The translations under genes were made by a program, and so were the position numbers. This document shows positions 26,553 to 34,849 of a DNA stretch of 64,000 nucleotides, piece by piece. Location: the NCBI RefSeq assembly GCF_014202275.1, contig NZ_JACHGF010000002.1:372001-436000 (forward strand), given 5' to 3'. The notes beneath the pieces are model-generated. The model saw only the letters and a program-made list of their open reading frames with translations, did not search any database and was not told the DNA's origin. The first letter of the stretch is position 1; the number at the start of each line of letters is the position of its first letter. This DNA comes from Rhabdobacter roseus. Lineage in GTDB: Bacteria > Bacteroidota > Bacteroidia > Cytophagales > Spirosomataceae.

Positions 26553-27653
26553 ATGAATACCTTCACCCTGGGAATTGAAGAAGAATTCCAGACCATCGAC
26601 CCGGTTACCCGCAACCTCCGCTCGCACATGTCGAAGCTGGTGGAAGGCGGGAAAATTACCTTAAAAGAACGCGTAAAGGCCGAAATGCACCAGGCGGTGG
26701 TGGAGGTAGGTACCAACATTTGCCACAACATTCACGAAGCGCGCGAGGAAGTAACCTACCTGCGCAAGATGATCCTGGACCTGGCCCGCGACCAGGACCT
26801 GCAGGTGGCCGCGGCGGGTACCCATCCCTTTGCCGACTGGGTCGATCAGCTCATTACGGAAGATCCGCGCTACGACGAGCTCATCGACGAAATGCGCGAC
26901 GTGGCGCGGGGCAACCTCATCTTTGGCCTGCACGTGCATGTGGGCATCGAAAACCGCAACGAGGCCATCCAGATCATGAACGCCGTACGGTACTTTCTGC
27001 CGCACGTCTACGCACTCTCGACCAACTCGCCCTTCTGGTGCGGGCGCAACACGGGCTTCAAATCCTACCGCTCCAAGGTATTCGACAAATTTCCGCGCAC
27101 GGGCATTCCCGATTTTTTTGCTTCGGCCAACGAGTACGACGAGTACGTGAAGCTGCTCGTAAAAACCAAGTGCATCGACAACGGCAAGAAAATCTGGTGG
27201 GATATCCGGGTCCATCCGTTTTTTAACACCGTCGAGTTCCGGATCTGTGACGTACCCATGCGCGTCGAGGAAACCCTCTGCCTGGCGGCGGTGATGCAAG
27301 CGCTGGTGGCCAAGCTCTACAAGCTCCACAAGCAAAACCTCAACTTCCGCCCCTACCGCCGCATCTTGATCAACGAAAACAAGTGGCGGGCGGCTCGCTA
27401 CGGCATCCACAGCAAGCTCATCGACTTCGGCAAGCAAGAGGAGGTGGAGTTTAAACTGCTGGCGCAGGAACTGCTGGAGTTCATCGACGACGTAGTGGAC
27501 GAGCTCGGCAGCCGGAAGGAAGTAGAATACGTGCACCAAATCCTGGAGCACGGTACCGGGGCCGACCGCCAACTGGCGGTTTTTGAAGAAACCAACGACA
27601 TGAACGCCGTGGTGGATTACATCGTGTCGGAAACTAAGCTGGGCATTTATTAG
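26553..27653 (+). CDS. GCS2/YbdK-type carboxylate-amine ligase
   Basis: 366 residues. Motifs of the glutamate-cysteine ligase type 2 (COG2170) family: LGIEEEFQTIDP near the start, GLHVHVGIENR, TNSPFWCGRNTGFKSYRS, WWDIRVHPFFNTVEFRICD and NENKWRAARYG. Family members activate a glutamate gamma-carboxylate (or similar) with ATP and join it to an amine. E. coli YbdK has weak glutamate-cysteine ligase activity, but in operons like this the substrate may differ. Start ATG 26553; a longer open frame upstream is Pro-rich and overlaps the ATP-grasp tail, so it is rejected. The next gene starts 51 bases later. Confidence 0.9.
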   Translation: MNTFTLGIEEEFQTIDPVTRNLRSHMSKLVEGGKITLKERVKAEMHQAVVEVGTNICHNIHEAREEVTYLRKMILDLARDQDLQVAAAGTHPFADWVDQLITEDPRYDELIDEMRDVARGNLIFGLHVHVGIENRNEAIQIMNAVRYFLPHVYALSTNSPFWCGRNTGFKSYRSKVFDKFPRTGIPDFFASANEYDEYVKLLVKTKCIDNGKKIWWDIRVHPFFNTVEFRICDVPMRVEETLCLAAVMQALVAKLYKLHKQNLNFRPYRRILINENKWRAARYGIHSKLIDFGKQEEVEFKLLAQELLEFIDDVVDELGSRKEVEYVHQILEHGTGADRQLAVFEETNDMNAVVDYIVSETKLGIY

Positions 27654-27703
27654 TTTTGTGAGGATGAAGTACTTTCAAACAAAAGCTATTTAACCCTCTA
27701 ATA

Positions 27704-28546
27704 ATGAATAAGGAAAAAGCAGCCTTTCGCGTCGCGATCCTGGACCTGTACAACGGCGTGGAGAACGAAGGGATGCGCTGTATCAAGAAAATCATCACTG
27801 ATTTTGGGCAACAAGAAGCTTTGCCAATTACCTACGAAGTATTCGACGTGCGGCAGTACGAGCAGGTACCTGGCCTGGATTTCGACGCCTATATATCCAC
27901 GGGCGGGCCCGGTAGCCCGTCGCTGACCGGCGCGCACTGGGAGCGGAAATTTTTCCATTTTCTGGATCACCTCTGGGCCTACAACGCCGACCGCCGCCAG
28001 CGCGTCAAGAAGCCGTTGTTTCTGATTTGTCATTCGTTTCAGATGGCCTGCCTGCACTGGAACATCGGCCACGTGGGCAAGCGCCGCTCCACCTCCTTTG
28101 GTACCTACCCCGTGCACCTCACGCAGGCCGGGCTTAAAGAGCCGCTCTTCAGCGGCCTCCAAGATCCCTTCTGGGTGGTCGACTCGCGCGACTACCAGGT
28201 GATTCAACCCAACTACCCCGCGCTGGAAAGCCTCGGGGCCAAGGTACTTTGCCTGGAAAAAATTCGTCCGCACGTGAAGTTGGAGCGCGCGCTGATGGCC
28301 ATCCGTTTTTCCAAGGATATTTTCGGCACCCAGTTTCACCCCGAAGCCGACGCCGAGGGGATGCTGAGGTACTTTTTGAAGGAAGAAAAAAAGGAGCAGA
28401 TCATTAAAAACCACGGCGAAGCCAAGTACAACGACATGATCGAGCACCTGAACGATCCCGAAAAGATTTTGCTGACGGAGTCGGTGGTACTGCCCAATTT
28501 CCTGAAACGGGCCGTCGCCCAGACTTTGTCCACCCAACCGGCCTAA
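27704..28546 (+). CDS. Class I glutamine amidotransferase-like protein
   Basis: 280 residues. Catalytic triad candidates: Cys109 in LICHSFQM, His212 and Glu214 in FHPEAD. The oxyanion-type loop STGGPGSPS lies near 65-73. The DYQVIQPNYPALESLG segment and the C-terminal extension after 220 are not typical of GuaA, so this is a stand-alone GATase of the GMP-synthase-like group. It could release ammonia from glutamine for the ligases, or cleave a gamma-glutamyl amide as PuuD does. It lies between two ligase genes in the operon; the next ORF starts 16 bases after the stop. Confidence 0.88.
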   Translation: MNKEKAAFRVAILDLYNGVENEGMRCIKKIITDFGQQEALPITYEVFDVRQYEQVPGLDFDAYISTGGPGSPSLTGAHWERKFFHFLDHLWAYNADRRQRVKKPLFLICHSFQMACLHWNIGHVGKRRSTSFGTYPVHLTQAGLKEPLFSGLQDPFWVVDSRDYQVIQPNYPALESLGAKVLCLEKIRPHVKLERALMAIRFSKDIFGTQFHPEADAEGMLRYFLKEEKKEQIIKNHGEAKYNDMIEHLNDPEKILLTESVVLPNFLKRAVAQTLSTQPA

Positions 28547-28561
28547 CCACGACCCTACCCC

Positions 28562-29752
28562 ATGATCCCGGCAGCCCGAAGTACCTACAACCAGGCTTTT
28601 ACCCAAGCGCGCTACGAAGCACTGGCCCGTAGCATCGAGCACGATTTCCCCGGCCAGCTCGACTTCCGCCTGGCCGAAAGTCCGGTGTTTGTACCGGCGG
28701 ACCTCAAGGAAAAACTGATCGAAGCCTGCGAGGGGATCATCGAGGTACTTGTGGCCCCCGACTTTAAAAGCCGGACCGACCGCGCCATTCCCTCCCACCA
28801 GCAGGTACCAAACGAAAATGCTCACACGTCTTTCCTGGCCATCGACTTCGCCGTTTGTCGCGACGAGACCGGTGCCCTCACGCCCCAGCTCATCGAGTTG
28901 CAGGGCTTTCCGTCCATCTTTGCCTACCAGGGGTACTTGTCGGAAGCCTACCGGAGGTACTTTCCCGTGCCCGAGGATTTCAGCTATGCCTTTGGCGTAA
29001 GTACCTACGACGAATACGTACAAAAGCTGCGCGAGCTCATCGTGGCGGACGAAGATCCGGAGCAGGTGATTTTATTGGAGATTTTTCCGGAAAAACAAAA
29101 AACCCGCATCGACTTCGCCGTCACGGAAGCCACGTTAGGCGTGAAGGCCGTGTGCTACACCAAGTTAATCCGGGAAGGCAGGTACCTGTACTACGAAAAA
29201 GACGGGCGGCGCATCCACGTCAAGCGCATCTACAACCGGCTGATCTTCGACGACCTGCAAAATTTTCCGGACCTGGAAACCAGCTACCGCTTCACCGACG
29301 ACGTGGACGTAACCTGGGTGGGGCACCCCAACTGGTTTTTCCGGATCAGTAAATTCACGCTGCCGCTGCTGGAAAGTCCGTACGTACCGCCCACCAGGTA
29401 CCTCAGTGATTACCAGGGAAAGTACCCCACCGACCTGGATCAGTACGTACTCAAGCCGCTTTTTTCCTTTGCGGGTACGGGCGTGCAGCTCCACCCCAGC
29501 CAGGCCGAGCTGGAGCGCATCCCCGACCCTGAAAACTACATTTTGCAGCAGAAGGTAAGCTACGAGCCGGTGATCCAGGCCCCCGACGGCCTCGTGAAGT
29601 GCGAAATCCGGATGCTCTACATTTGGCCCGACGAGACCCCGCGCCCCCAGCTGCTGACCAGCCTCAGCCGCCTCAGCCGCGGCGAAATGATCGGCGTCCG
29701 CTTCAACAAGGACTTCACCTGGGTAGGCGGCAGCGCGTGCTTTTTTGCGTAG
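28562..29752 (+). CDS. ATP-grasp-like protein, last gene of amidoligase operon
   Basis: 396 residues, not a family I can name. The region YVLKPLFSFAGTGVQLHP (about 295-312) resembles an ATP-grasp phosphate loop with its lysine, followed by YILQQKVSY and CEIRMLYIWP like the metal-binding strands. LTPQLIELQGFPSIFAYQ (about 107-124) is a second conserved-looking block. It ends GVRFNKDFTWVGGSACFFA. Homologues would be expected only with this operon. It might be a second ligase or a regulatory subunit of one. Gene ends cleanly; the next 320 bases have no gene. ATP-grasp assignment is moderate. Confidence 0.7.
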   Translation: MIPAARSTYNQAFTQARYEALARSIEHDFPGQLDFRLAESPVFVPADLKEKLIEACEGIIEVLVAPDFKSRTDRAIPSHQQVPNENAHTSFLAIDFAVCRDETGALTPQLIELQGFPSIFAYQGYLSEAYRRYFPVPEDFSYAFGVSTYDEYVQKLRELIVADEDPEQVILLEIFPEKQKTRIDFAVTEATLGVKAVCYTKLIREGRYLYYEKDGRRIHVKRIYNRLIFDDLQNFPDLETSYRFTDDVDVTWVGHPNWFFRISKFTLPLLESPYVPPTRYLSDYQGKYPTDLDQYVLKPLFSFAGTGVQLHPSQAELERIPDPENYILQQKVSYEPVIQAPDGLVKCEIRMLYIWPDETPRPQLLTSLSRLSRGEMIGVRFNKDFTWVGGSACFFA

Positions 29753-29860
29753 GGCTTTTTGGCAGAGGGCAGAGGGGGAAGGGCGTGGGGTAGTTTAAAG
29801 TTCAGAAGAGTTTGGAGTTGAACGTTCGAAGTTCTCTGCGCCGGAGGCGCTCCGTCCAAG

Positions 29861-29899
29861 CTCCCTTTCTCCGCGGGAGAAAGGGCTGGGGATAGAGGC
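29861..29899 (+). repeat. REP-like palindromic element, copy 1
   Basis: Arms CCCTTTCTCC (29863-29872) and GGAGAAAGGG (29876-29885) around GCG, followed by GGGGATAGAGGC. The 39-base sequence recurs with one difference at 31395-31433 and in degenerate reverse form at 21464. Confidence 0.85.
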
Positions 29900-30037
29900 T
29901 TTTAGGCAAAGGGTGTTTTTAGCATTCAAACAAAAGTACCCTATGCCCCGCACCCTATGCCCCATGCAATGTACCCCACGCCCTCTGCAAAGTACCCCCT
30001 GCCCTCTGCCCACTGTCAGCAATAGGTACTTTTTCCC

Positions 30038-30045
30038 TACCTTTG
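30038..30045 (+). promoter_or_regulatory. Candidate -7 element of the aminotransferase gene
   Basis: TACCTTTG matches TAnnTTTG 28 bases before the ATG at 30073. No -33 TTG at proper spacing. It falls over an in-frame TTG at 30043, which is therefore unlikely to be the start. Confidence 0.4.
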
Positions 30046-30072
30046 CGGCTACAATTACCAAGTACCTTCATC

Positions 30073-31284
30073 ATGCACGTCACGCCGCGCCAACTTTTTT
30101 TTAGCCACCTGGCCCAAACCTCCGACTTCCCCCTGGCCCTCGAAATCGACCGCGCCGAGGGGGTATTTTTGTACGGCAAAAACGGCCAGAGGTACTTTGA
30201 TCTCATCTCGGGCATTGCGGTCAGCAACGTGGGCCACCGGCATCCGGAGGTACTTTCGGCCATCCAGCAGCAGCTCGACAAGTACCTGCACCTGATGGTG
30301 TACGGCGAGTACGTGCAGAGCCCACAGGTACTTTTGGCCGAGGCCCTCAGCGATACGCTCCGACTCGACGCCAGGTACCCCTCGCCCTACGGCACCATCA
30401 GCAACGTGTACTTTACCAACTCAGGCACCGAGGCCATCGAAGGGGCCATGAAGCTGGCCAAGCGTTTTACGGGTCGGCACGAGTTTGTGTCGTGCTACAA
30501 CGCCTACCACGGGGCCACGCAGGGCGCGCTGAGCCTGGCCGGGGCCGAGTTTTTCAAGCAAAATTTTCGTCCGCTGCTGCCGGGCATTCGCCACATTCGC
30601 CACGGAGCCATCGCTGATCTGGAAAACATAACCCAACGTACCGCCGCCGTCATCATCGAGGTCATTAGCGGCGAAGCGGGCGTGCGGGTACCTGAGGCGG
30701 GGTACTTCGCGGCCCTGCGCCAGCGTTGCACCGAGGTAGGAGCGTTGCTCATCCTGGACGAAATCCAGACGGGCTTTGGCCGCACGGGTACGTTCTGGGC
30801 CTTTGAGTCCACGGGCATCTACCCCGACCTACTCGTGAGCGCCAAGGGCATGGGCGGCGGCATGCCCATTGGGGCCTTCATGGCCTCACCCGAGATCATG
30901 CAGGTATTCAAAGAAAAACCCATTCTGGGCCATATCACTACCTTCGGCGGACACCCGGTCAGCTGCGCGGCTTCGCTGGCTACCTTGCGGGTGATCCGGG
31001 AAAATCAACTACCCTCCCGCGCCCACGCGCTCGGCCAGCGGATCAAAGCCCGGCTCCAGCACCCGTCGATCAAAGAAATTCGCGGACAAGGGCTGATGCT
31101 GGCCGCCGAAATGGAAAGCTTTGGGGTACTTAAGTCCGTCATCGACCGTTGCATCGAGCGCGGCGTCATCACCGATTGGTTCCTCTTCTGCGACAACGCC
31201 ATGCGCCTGGCCCCGCCGCTCATCATCTCCGAAGCCGAACTGGACGAAGCCTGCGGGATTATCCTGGGGGTACTTGGTGAGTAG
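30073..31284 (+). CDS. Class III (ornithine/acetylornithine-type) PLP aminotransferase
   Basis: 403 residues. Features of the class III family: NSGTEAIEGAMKLAKRFTG (cofactor phosphate loop), ILDEIQTGFGRTG with the aspartate that contacts the PLP ring nitrogen, and Lys258 in SAKGMGGGMPIGAF forming the Schiff base. GHITTFGGHPVSCAASLATL follows. The family moves amino groups between omega-amines or amino acids and 2-oxoacids; the specific substrate is not evident (acetylornithine, 4-aminobutyrate and others are possible). The start ATG 30073 is preferred over an in-frame TTG at 30043, which lies in the promoter. It lies downstream of the amidoligase operon but probably has its own promoter. Confidence 0.9.
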   Translation: MHVTPRQLFFSHLAQTSDFPLALEIDRAEGVFLYGKNGQRYFDLISGIAVSNVGHRHPEVLSAIQQQLDKYLHLMVYGEYVQSPQVLLAEALSDTLRLDARYPSPYGTISNVYFTNSGTEAIEGAMKLAKRFTGRHEFVSCYNAYHGATQGALSLAGAEFFKQNFRPLLPGIRHIRHGAIADLENITQRTAAVIIEVISGEAGVRVPEAGYFAALRQRCTEVGALLILDEIQTGFGRTGTFWAFESTGIYPDLLVSAKGMGGGMPIGAFMASPEIMQVFKEKPILGHITTFGGHPVSCAASLATLRVIRENQLPSRAHALGQRIKARLQHPSIKEIRGQGLMLAAEMESFGVLKSVIDRCIERGVITDWFLFCDNAMRLAPPLIISEAELDEACGIILGVLGE

Positions 31285-31359
31285 GGCGCGCCGCAGAGGG
31301 CATGGGGGTAAGGGCGGAGGGCGGCCCGCGTAGGGCGGCCCGGAGGAGCGCCTACCGCG

Positions 31360-31391
31360 CAGGGTACTTTTTCACAAAAAAGTACCCTGCA
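31360..31391. terminator. GTAC-word hairpin after the aminotransferase gene
   Basis: GCAGGGTACTTTTT (31360-31373) and AAAAAGTACCCTGC (31377-31390, within a run of six A) are complementary around a 3-base loop, 75 bases downstream of the aminotransferase stop. It is likely a terminator, but no terminal T run follows. Confidence 0.5.
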
Positions 31392-31394
31392 AAA

Positions 31395-31433
31395 CTCCCT
31401 TTCTCCGCGGGAGAAAGGGCCGGGGATAGAGGC
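31395..31433 (+). repeat. REP-like palindromic element, copy 2
   Basis: Nearly identical to 29861-29899 (one base differs): arms 31397-31406 and 31410-31419, then CCGGGGATAGAGGC. Confidence 0.85.
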
Positions 31434-31539
31434 AATTGCAGCAATGGAATTGCGAAAAACAATCCCCACGCCGCCACGAAGTACCCCTCCGCCGCGTATC
31501 TTTCCATAAATCCTTTACTACAACCTATTCCAACCCTTC

Positions 31540-32959
31540 ATGAGAACGCCCCTCCGCACCGCCCTGTGGGGCCTGCTATTGCCGTGGCTGATCACCGCTT
31601 GCCAATCCGGACCAGGTACCCGCACCGTCAAGCTCACCATTCAAAGTACCCCGGAGTTACCGCTCCCCGTAAAGCTCGATACGCTGGATATGATTTCGAT
31701 GGAAAATTTTCGGGTAGCCGAAACGTCACTGGACTCGGCCAGAAGTACCTTGCTGGAATTTGAAGTACCTCGGGCTATGTTTGCCCGCCTTCAACTGGGT
31801 AAAAACGTTGAGACGCTATACCTCACTCCCGGCGAAGAGTTGACCATTCGCTACGACACGACCAGAAACCGGCTGCGTTATGAGGGTACCTCAGCCAACG
31901 CTAATACCTACCTGAAACAAGAGGATTATCTTAGCAGGCAGTTGGAAGAGGGCCTTTATGAGGACAAAATCGACTTCGACACGTTTATAGCGCGTCTGGA
32001 TTCGGTTAAAAATAAACTAGCGGAATTTAACCGTCACTACCTTGATAGCACGGCGCTGTCGGCCTCCCTAGGTGCCTTATTCAAGCAAAGGCATGAGCTT
32101 GGCCTACTTAAAGCAAAGCAATGGTTTGTTTGGAATCATTATTTCGCAGGAGATAATCCGGATGTGCCCGAAGCCATCGGCAGCGTTTGGAGCGAAGTAC
32201 CCTTTGATTCTACCCTGCTACAACAAGTACCCTTCGGTCTTTCCCACTGGGGCCAGCACAGCAAAGCTTGATTCGCTCCGGAGCCGCTTTCCTTTTTTAG
32301 CCTACGAAAAAATAAAGGAAACCAAGCTGTCGCCTACTTTTCAGGAGTTCTTTAAGGCGAAGGTGCTGGATTATTCCTTGTATTACCATGGCATTACGCC
32401 TGCCATCGACTCGTTTTATACCCAATATAAGCAAACGTACCCCGCTTCGCGCTTTCGGCCTTCGGTCGAGACCAAGTACCAGCAGTGGGTCGCGCTCTCA
32501 GCAGGCCAGCCCGCTCCCGACATCCGAGGTATCACGCCCGACGGGAAAGCCTTTTCCCTGCGCGAGCTGCGCGGCAAGGTCGTGTACGTAGATGTGTGGG
32601 CCACCTGGTGTGGTCCTTGCGTAGAGCAATTCCTCCACGCCAAAAAGGTAAAAAAACAATTTGAAGGTAACGACCTGGTCGCGTTCTTGTACGTGTCGAT
32701 TGACCAGAATGAAGACGAATGGAAAAAGTACCTGCGCGAAAATCCGGACCTGAAGGGCGTTCACATCATCCAAAACCCGGAAGTGGAAGGTACCTCTTCG
32801 ATCAGCAAAGACTACATGGTCTGGGGCATTCCGCGCTATTTCCTCATCGACCCGCAAGGCAAGATCGTCAGCTCTGATGCCGTGCGGCCTTCGAGCGGGG
32901 AGGTGGAGAAAGAAATCCGGAAGGTACTTGCGCGGGAGCAGCCGCTGGCGGCTTTGTAG
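31540..32959 (+). pseudogene. TlpA-like thioredoxin with N-terminal DUF4369-type domain, frameshifted
   Basis: Two overlapping frames encode one protein. The first (31540-32271) begins with a lipoprotein signal, LLLPWLITACQSG (lipid Cys about 21), and carries a DUF4369-like domain; it ends at TGA 32269. The second (open to 32959) continues with LDSLRSRFPFLAYEKIKETKL and the TlpA domain, containing the WCGPC active site at 32606-32620 and GIPRYFLIDPQGKI. Joining them requires a +1 shift between about 32220 and 32272. Normal members are a single periplasmic or outer-membrane-anchored thiol-disulfide protein. It is either a broken gene or a sequencing error; a programmed shift is not indicated. 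Confidence 0.8.
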
Positions 32960-32982
32960 CGTTCGATAAGGCATCTATTTCG

Positions 32983-33034
32983 CCGAAGCCTCAAAAGTAA
33001 GTTCCTAAAAAAGGGCACGCTTTTGGGGCTTCGG
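32983..33034 (+). terminator. Hairpin terminator after the TlpA-like gene
   Basis: CCGAAGCCTCAAAAG (32983-32997) pairs with CTTTTGGGGCTTCGG (33020-33034), 15 pairs with one G-T, around a 22-base loop. A T-rich tract TCATTGCTTTT follows, 24 bases after the stop codon begins the stem. Confidence 0.6.
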
Positions 33035-33164
33035 TCATTGCTTTTAATGCTATTACGAATGTAGAAGTGATCTATGAAGGTATATTGAATGGTATGATAC
33101 GTTTTAGCGCTTTGAGTATGAAATAAAGGAGAACCATTCAGTATAATAATATTATCCAAAAAAA

Positions 33165-33195
33165 TTGCTGTTATTCACAAAAAATCTTAAATTTC
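33165..33195 (+). promoter_or_regulatory. Candidate promoter of wzi
   Basis: TTG (33165-33167), 20 bases, then TAAATTTC (33188-33195), one mismatch to TAnnTTTG. The implied leader to the wzi ATG is about 105 bases. Confidence 0.45.
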
Positions 33196-33308
33196 AGACA
33201 TTCGCTTCCCTTTTGTAATTTCTTTCCAAACGCAAAGGATTCAGACCTTTAATCCGGATTCTTTGCGGCTCTAATGAGGTCAGTAACGTCCATCACGAAA
33301 CCCTTTCT

Positions 33309-34790
33309 ATGCACCGCTATATCTACCCATTCCTCTTTGGTTTGTTTATTCATCCAATAACTGTTGCGCAGTCCCCACTAAAAAAAGCAACGTATAGCCT
33401 GGAAGCCGGGACGTTTCTATCTACGGCTCCAAGTACTCCTTTTTGGCTCCGTTCCAATCAGTACGGGGAGGTTCCACTCGCATCAAATTACTTTACGCTC
33501 AGAGGACAAATCGAGCAGGAATACGATAGTATAGCCCTTGCTTCTAAAAAGAAACTCACTTACGGCTACGGACTGCGAGCCGTGGCCAACCTAAGCACCA
33601 CCAATCAGTTTTTACTGCCGGAGTGGTACGGAAAAGTGCGGTACGGAGCATTTGAGCTTTATGCCGGCCGTCGAAGAGAAATCATGGGGCTGGTCGATTC
33701 CACCCTCAGCGCGGGCTCCTTCATTTGGTCCGGCAATGCTTTACCACTTCCAAAATTGCAAATCAGTATTCCCGACTATACCTACCCTTTCAAAAATGGA
33801 TTAATTGCGCTCAAAGGCAATTTTGCCCACGGGTGGTTTGGCTCTGGTGACTCCGTAAAAAACTACTACCTACACCAAAAAAGCCTCTATTTCCGGCTCG
33901 GAAAGCCCCAGTGGCGTTTCAAATTTCACGGGGGAATAAATCACCAGGTTCAATGGGGGGGCAGGCCTACCGTGCCTTTCTATGATGCAATTACTAAAAC
34001 TACTGTGAGCAAGTTTGCTAACAGCTTAGAAGCCTATTTTAACATCGTGGCCGGACTGCCGGTCAGCTACGAAGACAGACGATTTGTAACCGGAGGGCAA
34101 GTATACGGAGAAGGTAACCGCATCGGTAACAACCTCGGCTCGGTGGATATTGCTTTAGAATACGAGGGTACCGGGGGTCATTGGTTGGTATACCGCCAAT
34201 CCGTATACGAAGACGGTTCGCTCTATTACCTCAGTAATATTTCCGACGGCTTAAGTGGTATTTCCTGGCAAAATAAAAAAGGCAGGCAGGGTATCCGGAA
34301 GATAGTAGTCGAATACTTACAAACCTCCAATCAGGGAGGGCCTTACAGCGCCCGGATCGGCCTAAACTACCTACGGGGGCAAGACAACTACTTCAACAAC
34401 GGCGTATACGAAGACGGCTGGGTATACCGAAGGCAGACCATGGGCACCCCGTTTGTAATGCCTTTACGATACTCAACGGGGCTGCCTTTGAATGAAGAGC
34501 CTCTCCAGTCGCTGAATCCCTACTACATATTCAACAATCGCGTGCAAGCCTTTACGGTAAGCGTACAAAGCCAAATCCAGCGAGTAAGCCTTACTACCCG
34601 CGTTTCCAACAGCCGGAATTTTGGGAATTATCGGGTCGATTATCCGCTTTCGGTTAAACAGTTATCGCTCCAGCAGCAAGTCGTTTTTCCCATCCGGCAG
34701 TACACGGTATTGACCACCTTTGCTTACGATAACGCGGGCTTATTGGAAAAGAACCTGGGCGTGAGCCTGCTGGTCAAGCGGACCTTCTGA
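33309..34790 (+). CDS. wzi: Capsule assembly Wzi family outer-membrane protein
   Basis: 493 residues. Signal peptide 1-20 (LFGLFIHPITVAQ). The mature part shows beta-barrel character with repeated aromatic-terminated strands, including FYDAITKTTVSKFANSLEAY, and ends with VSLLVKRTF, a typical C-terminal barrel strand with final Phe. The pattern TPFWLRSNQYGEVPL near 45-60 and WYGKVRYGAFELYAGRRRE are Wzi family features. Wzi proteins bind and anchor capsular polysaccharide at the cell surface. The next gene overlaps the stop by one base. The locus below encodes an ABC exporter, whereas Wzi is best known with Wzy-dependent capsules. Confidence 0.85.
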   Translation: MHRYIYPFLFGLFIHPITVAQSPLKKATYSLEAGTFLSTAPSTPFWLRSNQYGEVPLASNYFTLRGQIEQEYDSIALASKKKLTYGYGLRAVANLSTTNQFLLPEWYGKVRYGAFELYAGRRREIMGLVDSTLSAGSFIWSGNALPLPKLQISIPDYTYPFKNGLIALKGNFAHGWFGSGDSVKNYYLHQKSLYFRLGKPQWRFKFHGGINHQVQWGGRPTVPFYDAITKTTVSKFANSLEAYFNIVAGLPVSYEDRRFVTGGQVYGEGNRIGNNLGSVDIALEYEGTGGHWLVYRQSVYEDGSLYYLSNISDGLSGISWQNKKGRQGIRKIVVEYLQTSNQGGPYSARIGLNYLRGQDNYFNNGVYEDGWVYRRQTMGTPFVMPLRYSTGLPLNEEPLQSLNPYYIFNNRVQAFTVSVQSQIQRVSLTTRVSNSRNFGNYRVDYPLSVKQLSLQQQVVFPIRQYTVLTTFAYDNAGLLEKNLGVSLLVKRTF

Positions 34791-34849
34791 TGCAGAAAAC
34801 GAGGAAGGGAAGTAAAAAAGAAGAGACTAAAACAAAATCTTACGTATCC

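Larger units (their letters stand above)
29753..30072. other. Intergenic region with REP-like element
   Basis: 320 bases between the last amidoligase gene and the aminotransferase. It has purine-rich runs, a REP-like element (29861-29899), several short CCCTATGCCCC-like and GTACCC words (29936-30010), and the aminotransferase -7 element. No ORF is supported. Confidence 0.6.
31285..31539. other. Intergenic region with GTAC hairpin and REP-like element
   Basis: 255 bases. It contains a G/C-rich start, an inverted repeat of a GTAC word (31360-31391), a REP-like element (31395-31433), and the string ATGGAATTGC also seen in the 21.4-kb tandem repeats. TATCTTTC at 31497-31504 is a possible weak -7 element for the next gene. 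Confidence 0.55.
32960..33308. other. Intergenic region upstream of wzi
   Basis: 349 bases marking the border between the GTAC-rich part and the polysaccharide locus. It has a strong hairpin (32983-33034), then AT-rich sequence with a promoter candidate at 33165-33195 and a CGCAAAG/CTTTGCG hairpin (about 33231-33264) in the presumed wzi leader. No ORF is supported. Confidence 0.55.
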
